Positions 8,891-22,498 are shown, numbered from the stretch's first letter. The stretch: DNA of 64,000 nt from Astrocystis sublimbata (GCA_022453515.1 JAJNNY010000012.1:62001-126000), one strand, 5' to 3'. A program made the numbers and translations. The notes: generated from the sequence alone by a model not told the origin.

Positions 8891-10072
8891 CGTGGTGCGT
8901 TCGTTGATCACTCGCGCAAGGATGTGTTGCAAGTGATTGGAAGTTTCTAGGGAAATATAAATAAGTGTGGGACGGACTTGCGGTGTGTCTGCTGCGAAGT
9001 CGGTTTGTGAGTACAGTCAGTCAGTTAGAATGCGCGAACCAAATGCGTAAACGCTTGCCTTGAACAATGTTGAGTGAAGTTTAGTTTGTCATCTGCAGTA
9101 GGCGTCTGCTTGCGTACGGTACTTGACTTCATCTTAGTAGCTACTTTCAATTGCCTGTTTGTCATTCGACCACACTGTTTACGCTACTCCGGATGTGGGG
9201 CGGTGGGCGTTGCCAGGCCAATGCTCGACTCTCGATAGCGGCCATTCACTGGATGATCTGACGCCATGGCACTAGATCCAGTTGGCCAAAGTTGGCACAG
9301 TCCTGTCGCCAACTGCCAGCACATACATCTCCTCGCTAAGCCCCGCTCTTCGCTCAGGGTGACAGGAATCGGCTTGAATGTACGTACAATCAATCCTCCA
9401 GTGCCACGACTACTCGTAATCTCTGCAGTTCCCTTTTCCCAACTTCAGTTGGGCTAACTCATTGGCGGTTTTATAACGTCAAGTAGGCACTTCTGTTCAC
9501 ATGGAGCCGTTGTTAACATGCCCGAAACCCGCGTTGCACTTCATGGATTAAAGATTAAACACAACCACGCTCATCTCGTATTCGATTCGTGTGATGCACG
9601 GTCCAGGGTGAACCATGTAAGTGTAAGTGGTATGTGTGTGGTCAACTTCAATTGAGACTACCTTGAAGGAGGCCCTCTTTTACGCTCTCTCGGTATAACG
9701 GACAAAAATGGGGAAGTATACATAGTTACGAGGGTTGTCGATGCAGACATTTCAACAGCTTGAACAGAGAACACGTGCTGGAAAAGGAACGCCAACTCCC
9801 AATACCCAAATTGCCCATCCCGTCTATGCTCCTGCGAAACATCATGCTGCAACTCGACTCATCTCCACTCACTCTGCCGGGTGCCAACGATAGTTGCGCA
9901 TAGTAGCCTAATACGCTTCGACTGATGCCAGAAATACATGTGTCCCTTTGATGGCCAGGGCAGTCTGTTAGGGGCCTTCAAACTCTCTCGTTGGCGAGCC
10001 AGCTACCACCCGAACATCTTCAGAATACAGAAAACAGGGGAGATCCGCCTACTCTCCACATGCAGGCAGCTT
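8891..10072. other. Intergenic, nothing recognised
   Basis: It lies between the 5' end of the coiled-coil gene and the 3' end of the perilipin gene. Only short open frames without coding character occur. The promoter of the coiled-coil gene must be here, but no distinctive element was found. Confidence 0.5.
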
Positions 10073-10695
10073 TTAGTCCGAGCTTGCACGCTGGGAGAGA
10101 TCGTTGCTTCGTTCTTTTGCCTGGATTTTGCTTGCGCGGAAAACGTCTCCGATCCAGACAAGAGCTTCTGACGTGACCACAAGACCGGCCGAGATCAAAG
10201 CCTTGCCGGACGTGACCAGTCCTTCTCCGCCGACCTTCTTGTATTCCGAGTTGTAGATCTCGAACATGTGGTCTTTAGTCTCCAGACCCTTGCGTACGGG
10301 AAAGGTGATGATAGCCTTGCTGTCAGACACTAGCTCGTCCGTTGGCTTCTTGAGAACGGGCAAGCGCTCGTCGATCCGGCTCAGTGCGTCATCGCCAATA
10401 GCATCGGCCTTCTGGACATACGGCGACACGTATTGATACGGTTTGTTGAAGTACGGCAGGAATGGCTTGGCAAAGGTCTGATAAGCGGAATCGCTGAGCT
10501 CAATGGACCGCTGGCCATAGGGGTTCTTCTTGAAGTAGGCTATGCTGTCATTCACGACAGGGTAACCCGTGATGTGCTGCGACGGCATGCGGTTAGCTCG
10601 ATGCCTATGGCGAGACGCCCATCAAAGAGATCTTCTCGTCTTACCGACAGAGTTGCCGACGAAGGGTGGACTTCGCCGTTCACTTGGGGAGACAT
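10073..10695 (-). CDS. Perilipin-like lipid-droplet protein (CAP20/Mpl1 family)
   Basis: Exon 1 is 10695-10645 (MSPQVNGEVHPSSATLS). The intron, 10644-10577 (68 nt), has GTAAGA, GAGCTAACC and GCAG. Exon 2 is 10576-10073. The product is 184 residues, close to the usual length of the family. The core resembles the fungal perilipins CAP20 of Colletotrichum and Mpl1 of Metarhizium: YFKKNPYGQRS, SAYQTFAKPFLPY, a KADAIGDDAL segment and YKKVGGEGLVTSGKAL. Family members coat lipid droplets and control storage-lipid use; in pathogens they affect appressorium turgor and virulence. The hydrophobic stretch near residues 144-164 suits membrane or droplet association. A long upstream region of 2.6 kb suggests substantial regulatory sequence. 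The assignment rests on remembered family sequence and is fairly secure. Confidence 0.9.
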
Positions 10696-13265
10696 GGCGA
10701 ATGGGATGGGGAGAAGCACTCGGCGACGTGAGTGCTATTGATCGGGGTTGGCTGGAAGGACTAGAAATATGGAGTGGTCAGTCAGAGATGTGAAAGCAGA
10801 AGTGAGGTGCCGCAAGCCGGGAAGTTTTTAAGTTCAACTCGGCAGAAACACCGATACACGCTTACACAGCAAGTTGAGGGTCCGACGATTGGAAGTTGCG
10901 AGAAACGAAGAAGGCTTGCTTGGCAACAAGAGCCTCGTTCCGAGTGGGATGGGAGATTGTGGTAGATAATGTAGGGAAGGAATGGGATACGGTGCCGTGC
11001 CGAGACAATTGAGAGATGAAAACAAGAAGCCCTGAGAGGGATGCACAGAGGTAAGTAAGGGGGTCGGAAGCCACTTCTGACAATGGAATGTACACCAGAT
11101 TACGATACGAGATAGAGACCGAGCCAATCACTTACTAGAGGGTAGGTATACGATATCGCCACCAAGTTATGTGGCCAATAGCCAAGTCAAGACGCCGACG
11201 ATGGGAAGGTGGGAGGAGGAAGAAAAAGAAGAAGAGAAGGTGGAACAATGATAGGTAGGTATTGAGAAGGCAAGCGGTGGTGTGGGTGGCTTATGAGAAG
11301 CAAACGGTGCTCATTCTTTAAATCCTTTCCTGCGAGGTAGGATGGCTGGATGGAACTGTCGCGATTGTTTCGCATGTGCTTTTTTCCTGGGCATCTGGGG
11401 CGCTCCGAGGATCAGCGAGCTCTGGTCAGCTCCAGCACCTCGCACCAGCACTGATTGATAAGTCGGCAAGTTCCTGTGCTGTACCCCCGCCGCCGTGGCC
11501 ACACGCAATGTGTACTCGTACAACTGATGAAGTCATTGGTTGGAGTTTGGCGGCGTTGCTGGGATCCGACAGGGGTATCGGTAGGCCATGCCCTCGAGCG
11601 GGGCGATACCAGAGCAGACCTAGAGCTCTTGTGGGTCCTTGCAGGCACACCACAGGCGCCAACAGTCTCTGTCGCTGCTGGTACCGGTAGGTACTTTATC
11701 TAGGTCAGAGTCCTCCATATACCTACCTGTGCTGCTTGCTTATCGAGTTGGGTATCTATTTGGCCGTCTCGGGCTCTCAGTGCTCCCTCACTATTGGCAA
11801 AAATTAACGGCTACGAATACACTCACAAACAACGCTGCACATGTGCCCGATATCTCTACTCCGTACGCTGGGCAACGTCAGGTGCTGTCGTATGTTGCTC
11901 TGGTATCTTCATGCATCCTGGCGAGCCTAGATGCCTGGTAAGGTTAGCCACGATGAACGGCTGCTGGAGATACGGCCAACGAACGGCCAAGGAACCCGAA
12001 AGGCCTAAGGCCAGCTCTTAGCGTCCCCTTAGCGTCCCTGTATTCTGGCTGTGCAACCCTGATATCTCGACCCCTGTCTGACATGTGAAAGCCCAATGCC
12101 GCATTATTGCATCTTGGTCCCAGAAATCTCCCTTGAGACGATAAGACCTCCCGGTTAAGTTTGAGCGAGTGGCATTCATTCCATTTCATGCCCTCTGGGT
12201 CTCGGCATAATTCTCCCCTACTCATACCTCTTTCGGTTCCAACTTGAACCAATCCAGTGAGTGTGGCGTAGTGCGTTGCCTTCAATGCAAGACAGATTCA
12301 GATTCATATCATACGTAGGTAACAGCCACGCAAGAACACCCTGATATTATGTCAAAACATTTTCATGGATTCCGTCCTGCACGAAGGGATTCCTCTCCGA
12401 GACAAGGGACCATCATTTACCTAGGTAGTTTGACTTTGCGCCTCGGAAGGAAACAGCCGACAAATCATATAATTCACAGTCAAGAGTCAAAACACGCGAT
12501 TATTCGCCGACTCGTCGCCATTGTGGCTTGATGTTTTCAATAATTCGACGCCTGCTATTTCCAGTCTCCTACACATTTACGTTGCAAAAGGAAGTGCTTT
12601 TGATTCAAATACTAATATTTTTAGGGCGCATGCGCATACGACCTGTTGTAAGTATACAAATAATCTGGACGCAACGATGCGGGAAGCCCCACCGTTGCGA
12701 TGCTAGATCTTCCCGTCTAATCCCGAAACCGACTAGACGGATTACGGTGACAGAACCTCTCTGTCCTCCCTTGTACGAATGGGGATACCTTCACATGTCA
12801 AGCTCAGTAGCCTCGACACCAGTAACCAGAATTGGGCGAGGAACTCTCGCCAAGCCACTTGACTACAGTATGTTATCATGACCGACCGCAAATTTGGATC
12901 CCAAATGCCGTTCTTTTGAGGCTCACGTATCCACACAGGCGGCTTTGGATCTGTCGCGTCTTTCATTTTTGAGCTGCGGCAAGGAACGTTGGCAAATTTT
13001 GATGTCCGCTTTCACATGCTTCACCTAAAAATTACCGCTGTAGTAATTTCCCTCTCGGCTTACTTCCCCCTGCCTCTCTCGAGTGGGCAGATATATGTTA
13101 CCATGCCGCTCGCGTAGTCGACCCTACATACTGTAGCATTTTTGCGTGAATATGCGCCGCGAAGTTGCAATTTGGGGTTAAGGCTAATAATTGTATGCAA
13201 GCCTGGCGAGCGGGTGCGCGACCTGTCGTCACGCAACAACAACAACCGGGTTATTGACTTGTACC
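10696..13265. other. Intergenic with long 5' flank of the perilipin gene
   Basis: No coding region is supported in 2.6 kb. Near 11210-11245 the plus strand is a GA-rich purine tract (pyrimidine-rich on the perilipin coding strand), a common feature of fungal promoters. TAGGTAGG-type words recur. Several short open frames overlap on both strands without splice-linked extensions. Confidence 0.5.
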
Positions 13266-14204
13266 CTACGCCGTAAAGTTGTACTTCTTTCTCGCCTTTC
13301 CTTCGATGAACGACGGCCATATGTAGTAAACATGGTGTGCAATGGCATAAGGCATCCAAGGTATCACTTGGTTCCCGCGCAGCCCGCCATCCACGGCAGC
13401 CGCACATCTGCTCGCAACGTATTCTAGCTTGAGACCCTTCTTGTTCGTTTCATCTACGTTCTGGCCCAGATCTGCGTCAACAGCTGAAGATCGAAAGTTA
13501 CCCTCGATCGTAGCCGGCAGTACGCATGTGAAGGCGATCTCGGGATGCTCGATGGCAAGGGATTGAAACAGCAGCAATGATGCTGCCTTGGTAGCAGCAT
13601 AAAGCGCCCGTGTAGGCGCCGGCACAATGGCTGCAACTGAGGAGACGAGCAATATGGTTGGCGAAGCCGAAGTGCGTTTCAACATCGGAATGAAGGTGAC
13701 CGCGGCGACCAGTGGCCCAATGAAATTGCCCCGTGCGGCGCGGTCTGCGATATCGACTGCGGACTGAACACCGGCTGCATCAGGATCCTCAGTGCCGGAC
13801 TTACAACCGGTCAACGCCATGACAGGCTGCACGGCAGAGACGCCAGCGCAGACATGCAGCGTGTCCAGGCCACCCCATCGCTGCTGCAGTAGCTCCCGAA
13901 GCTTCGACATGTCGGTCGCCTTAGTGAGGTCGGCAACAAACGGAATGCATCTGTCGCCGCATTCTCGTGCTAATTCAGCGAGAGGCTCACTCCGTCGTGC
14001 CACGGCGCATACTCTGGCGCCCCTTGCAGCATACTGTTTCGCTAGGGTTCGACCCAGACCGCTCGACGCCCCCAATATGAGCACACGCTCCTCGGTCGGG
14101 CGGACGCGGCTGGGTCTGATGTCTCCGGTCTTGACGATGCGACGTAAAGCGAAGAGAGATGCGAGTGCAGCGATGGCACCCACCAGATGCAGGGAAGTGG
14201 GCAT
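13266..14204 (-). CDS. Membrane-anchored short-chain dehydrogenase/reductase
   Basis: A 312-residue intronless SDR. Residues about 5-22 form an N-terminal hydrophobic anchor, placing the enzyme on a membrane, probably the ER. The cofactor motif GASSGLG is at 45-51 after a beta strand (VLIL). The usual NAG is replaced by CAG (119-121). Catalytic Ser is in LLVSSV (188-189), and YAATK gives Tyr202 and Lys206. Layout and length resemble 11-beta-hydroxysteroid dehydrogenase-like SDRs of fungi, acting on lipids or sterols with NADP(H), although the substrate cannot be deduced. The C-terminal KARKKYNFTA is basic. The start is the first ATG directly before the anchor. Confidence 0.9.
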   Translation of the reverse strand: MPTSLHLVGAIAALASLFALRRIVKTGDIRPSRVRPTEERVLILGASSGLGRTLAKQYAARGARVCAVARRSEPLAELARECGDRCIPFVADLTKATDMSKLRELLQQRWGGLDTLHVCAGVSAVQPVMALTGCKSGTEDPDAAGVQSAVDIADRAARGNFIGPLVAAVTFIPMLKRTSASPTILLVSSVAAIVPAPTRALYAATKAASLLLFQSLAIEHPEIAFTCVLPATIEGNFRSSAVDADLGQNVDETNKKGLKLEYVASRCAAAVDGGLRGNQVIPWMPYAIAHHVYYIWPSFIEGKARKKYNFTA

Positions 14205-14434
14205 TTGGAGTTTGAAGATGAGTTTAGGAGGGGTATAATAGGAACTACCGAGATAGGCAATAGGTGATCATCCCAAGTCTTGTGCGGCATACCAGATCAG
14301 TGCATGCATAGTATTATAATCTCGAGTCCAGGATCTTGACTGCAGGTCAAGATGTAGGTGAGAGAGCGATGGATCATTGCTACCTCACGCCTGTTTAAGA
14401 GTTGGGACGAGCGCATTAAAGTCCGCCAGTCTTG

Positions 14435-14462
14435 GCTGCAGGTGGACTGAACCACCTGCAGC
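14435..14462. repeat. Perfect 11-bp hairpin built on CTGCAGGTGG
   Basis: GCTGCAGGTGG and its exact complement are separated by six bases (ACTGAA). It lies about 230 bp before the SDR start. The same GCTGCAGGTGG word occurs singly near 31495, before the bHLH gene. It might be a palindromic protein-binding site. Confidence 0.6.
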
Positions 14463-14575
14463 TGCACCTGTTGTATTTATGTTTAAAAGAATATATCTGA
14501 TTACAAGCATACCATACATTCAGGTGCCCTTTCTAGACCACGCTTAACAGTAGATAAATGTTTATTATTTTAATA

Positions 14576-14619
14576 TTACCCAATTATATAGTAATTATTA
14601 CCTGATTATATAGTAATCT
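14576..14619. repeat. 22-bp AT-rich tandem repeat
   Basis: Two adjacent 22-bp units begin TTACC and share ATTATATAGTAAT, with four mismatches. They sit in an AT-rich island. No gene is nearby. Confidence 0.75.
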
Positions 14620-17375
14620 TTAAAATATAGTTTATTATTCTATGATTAAGGGAATATTTACTATACCGACTTGGAAGGTACATTACAAGACCGTCTTATT
14701 ATTTATGACTGGTAGGTTTTAAAATAACAACTTTGTTATCTGATTGGTGTCAATTATTGGAATGCAAGTGCGAAGTTCGCAGGTGCTTGGCCAAGTATGC
14801 CTTGAGGTGAAATTGAAACAGTTGTTTGATTGGTTACATATTCAACAATCATCTTGATTCTTTACCATTCATATTAGCATCCACATTCTGGCTCGTTGGG
14901 CATCACTGTCCACGTGGCTCGTGTGACAACTATCTCACAATCAAATACAGATTATTATCAATCCTGTGTCTTCAAAATCCATAGCACTGCGACCACCAAT
15001 AATGCTTGCTCAGTGGAGTTGCCAATAGTCGAGCTTTCGAACTTGCCAATACTCGCGCATTGGGAATCGGGTCAGTCGACAAGACCGCTTCCAGCCTGCT
15101 GTTGGGGATACCATACAGCGCTTTTACTAACCTACAAATTTCTTTCCCATCGTCGGAGAGAGCTGACAACCAATTTCGAATGACGAAGTTGATGATCTTG
15201 AGACCTGAGGCTGCAACTGACAGGCATTTTACTCAAACTTGGTTTAAGATGCTCTTTAATCACAATATGTGCCAGTCTGGAGTGTGTCTATTCATGAAGC
15301 TCATGAACCGACTAATAATGAGACCTTGCTAGTTGTCTAAAAAGTCCAACTTGCAACAGCCCAGTCATTCTTGTGTCAAAATAGACGAAAGAATGACAAA
15401 AGCGTGATAAGTCTGCTTCGGCTTTGTTGTTCCGTTGCTAATATGGTACAATTGAATGAGAAGAGGAAGCCCAACTCCCTTTGTAGCCGTAAATCAATCA
15501 TGAGGAAGCCTGACTGTTGGCCTTGAATTCAATATCTGGGCATCTCTGGCTGCATGTTACTACGACTCGATCGAATGATAGTCGATCTTTGCCTGCTGAA
15601 TCGACTTCATATGCAAATGTTCCTAGGGTCTAGGAACTCGTTCGCAAAAAATATTCGCTTTCAGGTCATTCGATATTATCTGCACTAGTGTGCGTGTCGA
15701 TCTTGTTGATAGCTGTCTCGTACGTGGTGCTAACTGAAATTCATAGATCTTCGATCTCAGTCATCACTCTGATACTCGCAAGTAGCTAGCTAGGTCGGTC
15801 CTATGCAAGGGCTCAGTAGACATCTCGTCCTTTGTATACGGAAACCTCAATTTATTGAAGCTTGGCCAGCAGCCTATAGCAGGACTTCAATGTTATGCGT
15901 AGAACCTATATTCATGTTACCATTACTTTTTCGAGATCTTCTATGATATTTCTTTCGTGACAAGGCGTATTTTTCAAAATTTGAAGCATCACTGCGTGTT
16001 ATAATTTTAGACCGCACTACGAAAATGACATTCAAACCTCGATCGAGGTGCTTAAGCTCTGGCATTGAAATTTGATACAAAGATTCATCAATTCATTCGT
16101 GCCTCAAGTTCGCTGCTTTTTTTTCGGAGGAGTAAGCCATAGGAAAATATAGTTTAAACCGTGTGTTGATTTTCTCATTGTCGCTGGCCACCAGATCGAA
16201 GCACTTTCGCGTAGCTACCACACTCTAGAACTTCAACTTGATGGATGACTCATGGTTCAAGTACGACTCAAACTCAACAATTAATGAACCATCGGACGGA
16301 AAGCCATCAATTGCGCGTAGCTCTGCTCCAAAGCAGCTTAGAGACAGGTACGTGATGTAATAAAATCGACAGGCTTGCGTGAAGGAGGAAACAAGAAGGG
16401 GTAGAAGAAGTGAGACCAAGAGAGAAGACTCGACCCGCTCTTGAAGTCTTTACGAACATACCAGAATGGCTGCTAATACTGATCCCACCACAGCAGACAA
16501 ACTCAAAGACCACATGATAGCTATCATTGGCGATAACTAACATATTCAGTCACATGCCGCTGATCAGCTAGCGTCACACTTGAGGAAAGCCACATCATCT
16601 AGGTCCCGACTACGAGCGAGATATCTGCTAAAAAGTAGATGCACACTTTCATTACATCATAACCAGGAAGATTCAATTGGATGAAAGTTCATCCTGATTA
16701 GACTTTCTTGGCCCTTGGTATACTCCGGACCGATGACCACAATATTGACTTTGGCCGACTCAAAATTCGAAGGATATCCTGCCATTGGGTTGGTAAGATT
16801 CTAATCTAAGCTGTACATCAGCGTGCAAAAACGAATCACCGTCTAGCCGGCACCTATTGCTTTTCTTCGATTGACCTTTTGAAGATGGAGGCCTCTTTCT
16901 GGGATTTGAGAGTAATCTCAACAAATAGAAGTATACGTAAATCTTCTTCATATAGCTTAAAGCAACACTCGTTCGCTCTTCAACCCAGGCTGACACAGTA
17001 GAGTTCGGGCAATAACGAAAAAAGTCTCAGGCCATGTTCGTGATTAAGTTTATTTTTATTTCCGTAAAAGCGATCCAAACAGACCCTCGCGAAGCGCACA
17101 GCGCTCGCTCCATTGATTCCGACGCCGTCATGCCATCCTGGGTATCTTGCTTTCGAAACCATGCCATCCTGCCTCCATCGCCCAATGCTATCCCATGCTT
17201 CTTTATCTATATCGTGTATTAAATACTTGAAAAAATGATGTGTGTCCGAATCCGCCAATCAATGCGCACTTAAACCCAACAACGCCTATGCAGTGCATGC
17301 CCAACAAAATACAAATGAATAACAAGTTATAAAAGAGATTTGACAAAAGGTGCTGCTATGCCGAACAGAGTGTCG

Positions 17376-19928
17376 TTACAGTGTCCAAAGTCCACTGCGA
17401 CGCTTTCCAAGAGGGTAAACGATGAGCGCGCTCAAGAAGAGACCCAGTGTGATCCCGATTGCTATCTGGATCATGGATCCAGCAACATTGAACACAACAT
17501 TACTGATATTTTGGTTGCCATCAACAGGTACCTGCAAAATTTCATATTAGCAGCTGATTCATTGCCCCCGGGAGAATGGTATTCAACTTACGGTAGAAGT
17601 GCCGTCTATTGGTGAAGTATTGTTACTGATCTGATTGGCCGCGTTGAGACCACTCAGAAGACTGCCAGTCGCTGCTAGACCACTAGGCACCTGTACGAAA
17701 ATCGCGGGCAACAATGCAGCTGCTGCTACCCCATGTCGCAGTCTTGAGTACAAGTTGGCAAGAACACCAACCGTAAACGCACCAAGAGTGTTGGCGATCT
17801 GGGGAGCAGCCTGGAATTTCGGAGAACTGAAGAAGTTGACGATATAACCAGCAAAGGATATAACCACCATGACTGGAAGCTGCTTCCATTTGGCTTGGTT
17901 GACAATCGCCAGACAGACGGTAAATATAGGGACAAAAATGAACGCGAGGTGAGGATCCATGGTGTCGCGGCAACTGGTCGAAGATGTGGCGTTCGAATCG
18001 AAGAGTCCATAGAGGAGGGTTCCCACCGTGATACCGAAACCTATAAATAACGAATAGATGACGGCATAGACTAGACGGATCGACCCTGGAACCAGTGCTT
18101 TGGATTGTAGCTCGAGCGCGGCACTCACTGTCGACGAGTTAGTTTAAAATTTTGTCAAAGGATGGGAAACCAAGAACTTACAGACGAACCACCCCGGAAG
18201 GATCAGTGCAATGGAACTCTGTGCCATAGCAGAGAAGCAGAACAAATGGCCCCCTCGGATACTCCCAAATGCCCTCGCAAGAAAGCTGGTGAAAATGGTC
18301 GCACTAATCTCGAATAAGTTGTTGTAAAGGGCGGACTTCGGAGCCGCAATGATTTGTAGTGCTCCGACCATGGAACCGAGAAGAAAACACATAGGCAAAT
18401 CAATCCACCGTCCACCAAAAGCAAAAGGCGCCACAGATGCACTAGCCAAGCCGAATACAAACACACGAACCCAGGGATGGAACTTGTCTTTCGCATTCAT
18501 AATCTCGGTGAGCCGGCCAATAGCTTCATCAACACCATATATGTCATGGAGAACGTTCTTGTATATCTGATGAATGTCCTTGAGCTTCCCGAGATCAATC
18601 CCTTGATTTGTTCTGACAATCTTCACTTCAGTAGTGTGAGTTTGTTTGTCATCAAAGGATATGATCATGCAGCCAGGTAGGTAAAGGAACGCTCCATCGA
18701 TTTCAAGAACTCTTGCTGTCATGGTGAGGTATTCCTCCAAGCGGTGCGTGGGAGCTCCGTACATCATGAGCGCTTTGCACATTTTGATGATGTACTTCTG
18801 ACGACTCAGAGTCTGCGCAATGTTGATCGTGATCCGGATCTCCTCTTCCAATCGCGGACGACCTAGCTTCAAGAGGCGAGAACTAGGGCTTCTCTTAGCC
18901 TTGGGTCGCTTTGGGGACTTTTCAGGGGTAATCTTTCCCGATGACGATGGTTCTGTTGCTACATTGGCTAGACGAGCAGAGGCTTCGACGAGATTCGCAA
19001 GGGTGTCCTGAGACCGGTTCTTGTCGTACCACTTCTTCCGCGTTGGGGTAGCGGCGCCCGACGACATGACAGAAAAACCTTCGCTAGCAGGGTCTGTCTT
19101 GGTTGGACTGTGATAGCCAGCGGGGCTGTGATAGCTAGGTGGCCGGGTCTCATCGCGGTGCTTGTACAACATGAGAAGGTTGGCCAACGTACTTCCTCGG
19201 AACTGCTGTGGCGGAGGCACATATAGCTCCGCATCCCTTTCGCCAGCCGGAGTAGCCAAACCAGAGGAACCTTCCGCAACACTAGAGGGTGGCGGAGGAA
19301 AGTCGAAGTGCTCCTCGCGGAGAGTATGGGCGCGGACAAGATTATAGGCCTCCTGCGCCAACGCATGCGACTGCTCTGAACGTTTCCTCTCATGGTCGAC
19401 GCCACTGTCCCCATTGTCGGAATGCCAGTTGGTCAATTTATTCTTAAGGTTAAGGTTGAGCAGGCGGATGCTTTGACGTCTCTGTCGATCTTCTTCGGTG
19501 CCATCTATCGTGTCGGCTTCGGAATCGAGCGAGGTCCTTGTTGAAGTTGTCAAAGACTGAGACCCAGAAACTGTGGCAGCGACATGACGAGCACGTTCCT
19601 GGGCGGCAGACATGGCCACATTCCGCCTCTCAGTCTCACCGTCTTCGTCCGGGAGACTCGTTACTGAGTTATAGGAGTTACCACGCAGGACGGATGGTCT
19701 AGGCTTCGCTGGTGTGGCTCCACCGTTCTGAGATGCGTTGGGGGAGCTCAGTTCCCGTAGAAATGCCGGCGGCTCGTTATCGGTGGTGCTGTTGAAACGG
19801 ACCCGACCTTTCTCCTTCTTGGTGACATGTCCAATTTCGGGGGGCGTTGGAATTCTGCCATCTTCTAAGGAGGTGACAGACAATGGGGGGCTGTTTTCCG
19901 AAAAAGGATTCAGTCCGCCGCTGTCCAT
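17376..19928 (-). CDS. Prm10/ThrE-type multispanning membrane protein (DUF1212)
   Basis: Three exons: 19928-18182, 18127-17592 and 17531-17376, giving 812 residues. Intron 1 (18181-18128) runs GTAAGT to GACAG and intron 2 (17591-17532) GTAAGT to TTGCAG, with a GCTAAT branch. The first 360 residues are polar and Ser/Pro-rich, with KGRVRFNS at 40-47. From about 365 the DUF1212/ThrE domain starts (MYGAPTHRLEEYL, LPGCMIISFDD), followed by around ten membrane segments that continue into exon 2, a ThrE-like second half. The last exon supplies the final helix and a KRRSGLWTL end. The family includes yeast pheromone-regulated Prm10 and bacterial threonine exporters; transport of small metabolites is plausible but unproven. 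Yeast Prm10 is much shorter, lacking the long N-terminal extension. Confidence 0.92.
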
Positions 19929-22498
19929 GCCGTAGGAGCCCGGTGCTATGGTCGAATCAAAAATACTTTGAGGCGATCCAGCAAATAAAGGGGCAAAGTT
20001 ATACTTGAGATTTGCGAGACAGTCGTTATACTATGTAAGTGAACAGACTCAATCAAGGTTGATTGAGTTTAGGTACACAGTTGCAGACTGCAAACGTCGT
20101 AACAGGGTCCGGAGTATAAGAGTAGGCACTGAGACGCAGAAGCTGATCAAGGCCGAGAACGTGTAACACGGCAGCAAGTAGTAGGCAATAACGGAGGCAG
20201 GAGCGTAGGTAATAACGTATATGACGCAGAGAAGAAGACAATAGAGTTTGGGTTATGACTCTGACTACTACGTCAATGATGGTCGACAAAAGATGCCCGC
20301 CTGAGAGGGCGAGGAGCAGGTGTGCACGTAGTCGATACTTAAACTGGAGACTGATGGGGACTCGATCTGCCTGGTGATCTCCATTGTGCAAGTACTAGCA
20401 GTACTGTTCTGAACCATCCACTCTGCCAGGCTGCCTGAGCAAGCTCGCGCTCTCGGCCATTTAGCATCGTGGTGATATCGTGAAAATTGGGTTTGTGGGC
20501 CGGCAGACGAGGTGCCTCACACATAGTGTAGTACCGGGCAGTAGCCGGGAGCGGTAGCGCCATGTTAGTCTGCCCGGGACATTGGCACGACGATTGGCAG
20601 ATGGATTCTCCCAGGTCCTGTCAGGGTTCCCAGGAAGACCCAGGCGCCAGGAAGGAGTTTTCGAGATACGAGAGGACTTGGCAGCGGCATAGTGCCAGTC
20701 GGTAGGTTTGGTACGGACACAGCCGTGCTTGGTCAGAACCTGGCTTGCCTGGCATGCCTGGTTCCGTCTTATCTGACTTTCTCCACCGCATGGTAAACTC
20801 TAATGGCCTGGCCCGATTTTAATGGGGAGCTGTTTGATGCGCTTGCAGTAATGATGAGCAAGCTCGAGCGGGTGCTCTGCGGGTGGAGCGTCGGAGCAGG
20901 ACTGCCCCCGTCACAGATCCCGTCAGTATTCCATACGTACGTACACACTTACTACGCGCGTCCTCACGAGACGCACGGAAAGGAGACCTTCCAAACTAGC
21001 GTCCCCTCTTTGACCCCCCACGAGGCAGCCGAGGGCAGTGAGGCTCAAAAGGGTCACTCTCGCAACTAGTCCACTAGTGTATTGCGATAGTTGGTAATTG
21101 CTTCTTCGAGCTTGGAGCATGTTTTGACGATGGTAACTTGCTCTCTTTCTCTTTTCTTTTTGCCCTTCTTCTTCTATCCCATCTGTAAAAATATCGCACC
21201 CGAACTGGCCCCTGAAGCTCACAACACAACACAAATACTCAAATGCTACATTGTGCAGCAGCAGCCGTGATAGTGGGCAGACTGGACGAAAAGCGGCGTT
21301 TTGTTGCCTGTAAGTACCTACTGTACGCAGAGAAAGGGATGCAGCAGGATGAGTTGTTGAATAGACGATCGACAGGGTCGGAAGCAGCACTCCAAGATCG
21401 CAAAGATGATGTTGATGGAGTCTGGAGTCTGCATGCAGGTAGCTTCCAGGCTCGGAGTGAGTAATAGCAGCTGCTGGTATTCGGGCTGTCCACGCGTACT
21501 TAGCTTAGTATTGTTAGTATTGGCTGCAGAGCCGCAGGGCAGATGCAGGGGCATTGTTGCAGGTAGAGTACAGTACCTGAACTAGTGGGCGGTGCAGAGC
21601 TTGGGAACTTGGATCTATGTGGTGTTCGACGGTAAGCCTGGGCTTCTCTTGGCCAAAATGAATGCATTGTGTGCGTACAGTCAAAGATGTTAGATAGAGA
21701 AGTTGCTTTGCTCCTGCTGCTGGACGAAGCTGCCCTGCGTAACTTCAGATTACCTAACATACTATAGTAGTAGTACGATTAGCACACCCGGTAAACCTGC
21801 CCCGGTATCCGGAAGGTACGTACCGATGTCGCAGATGTGGCCAATCCTGGGCCGAGCCTGGCGTGCCTGACAAGCAGGTACCTACTGAGCTTACTTGCAC
21901 CAGGACATGCAGCCGAAGGGTCCTCGTCGCAACAGCCCTAGAACCCTACCCACAGGGCATGACAGGCGGCTGATAGGCCCTGCGCGGTGCCTATAACAGG
22001 TCCCGAGTGCGCCCCCACTCGATCTGATCTACCGATACACTGCAGCTGCTGATCTAAGGTTGTTCGGATGTGCAGCATATGCACGCCGTAGGTCTGTCCA
22101 TCTTTCCTACAGCTACCCATCCCGCGCCATCCAGCCATCTACACGCCACATAATACGCCAGACGCCAGATATGGTGATCCTAGCCCGTGACAGGCCGGTG
22201 GAAACACGGCAGTGGCGTTTCTTAGCCGCACGCCATAAAAGTCTTTTCCAGTTTACTACTGGCTGCTCGGCTGCCTAGCACGCCACAGCCCGCTCACACC
22301 ATGGGTCTATCTCGGCGCATACATGTATTCTGGAAGAGGGTGCAGATACACTCGGGAACACTATGCAAATCACATCCAAGGTAGTATCCGTAGTATGCAG
22401 GTGAGTATTTGCGATTGTGCAAAGAATAGAAGTGTCTGCATTGTACCGAGTACTAATTGTTTTTCTCACATGTTTATTATCAAGAGATAGAACCTTTT

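Larger units (their letters stand above)
14205..17375. other. Gene-poor, partly AT-rich intergenic region
   Basis: No gene is supported over 3.2 kb. 14560-14660 is strongly AT-rich. Open frames are short and scattered on both strands. I see no terminal repeats or transposase motifs, though very degraded mobile sequence cannot be excluded. Confidence 0.5.

Noticed and set aside
14560..17300. Degenerate RIP-mutated transposon
   Set aside because: It is partly AT-rich, but no terminal repeats, coding remnants or clear C-to-T bias could be shown by eye.
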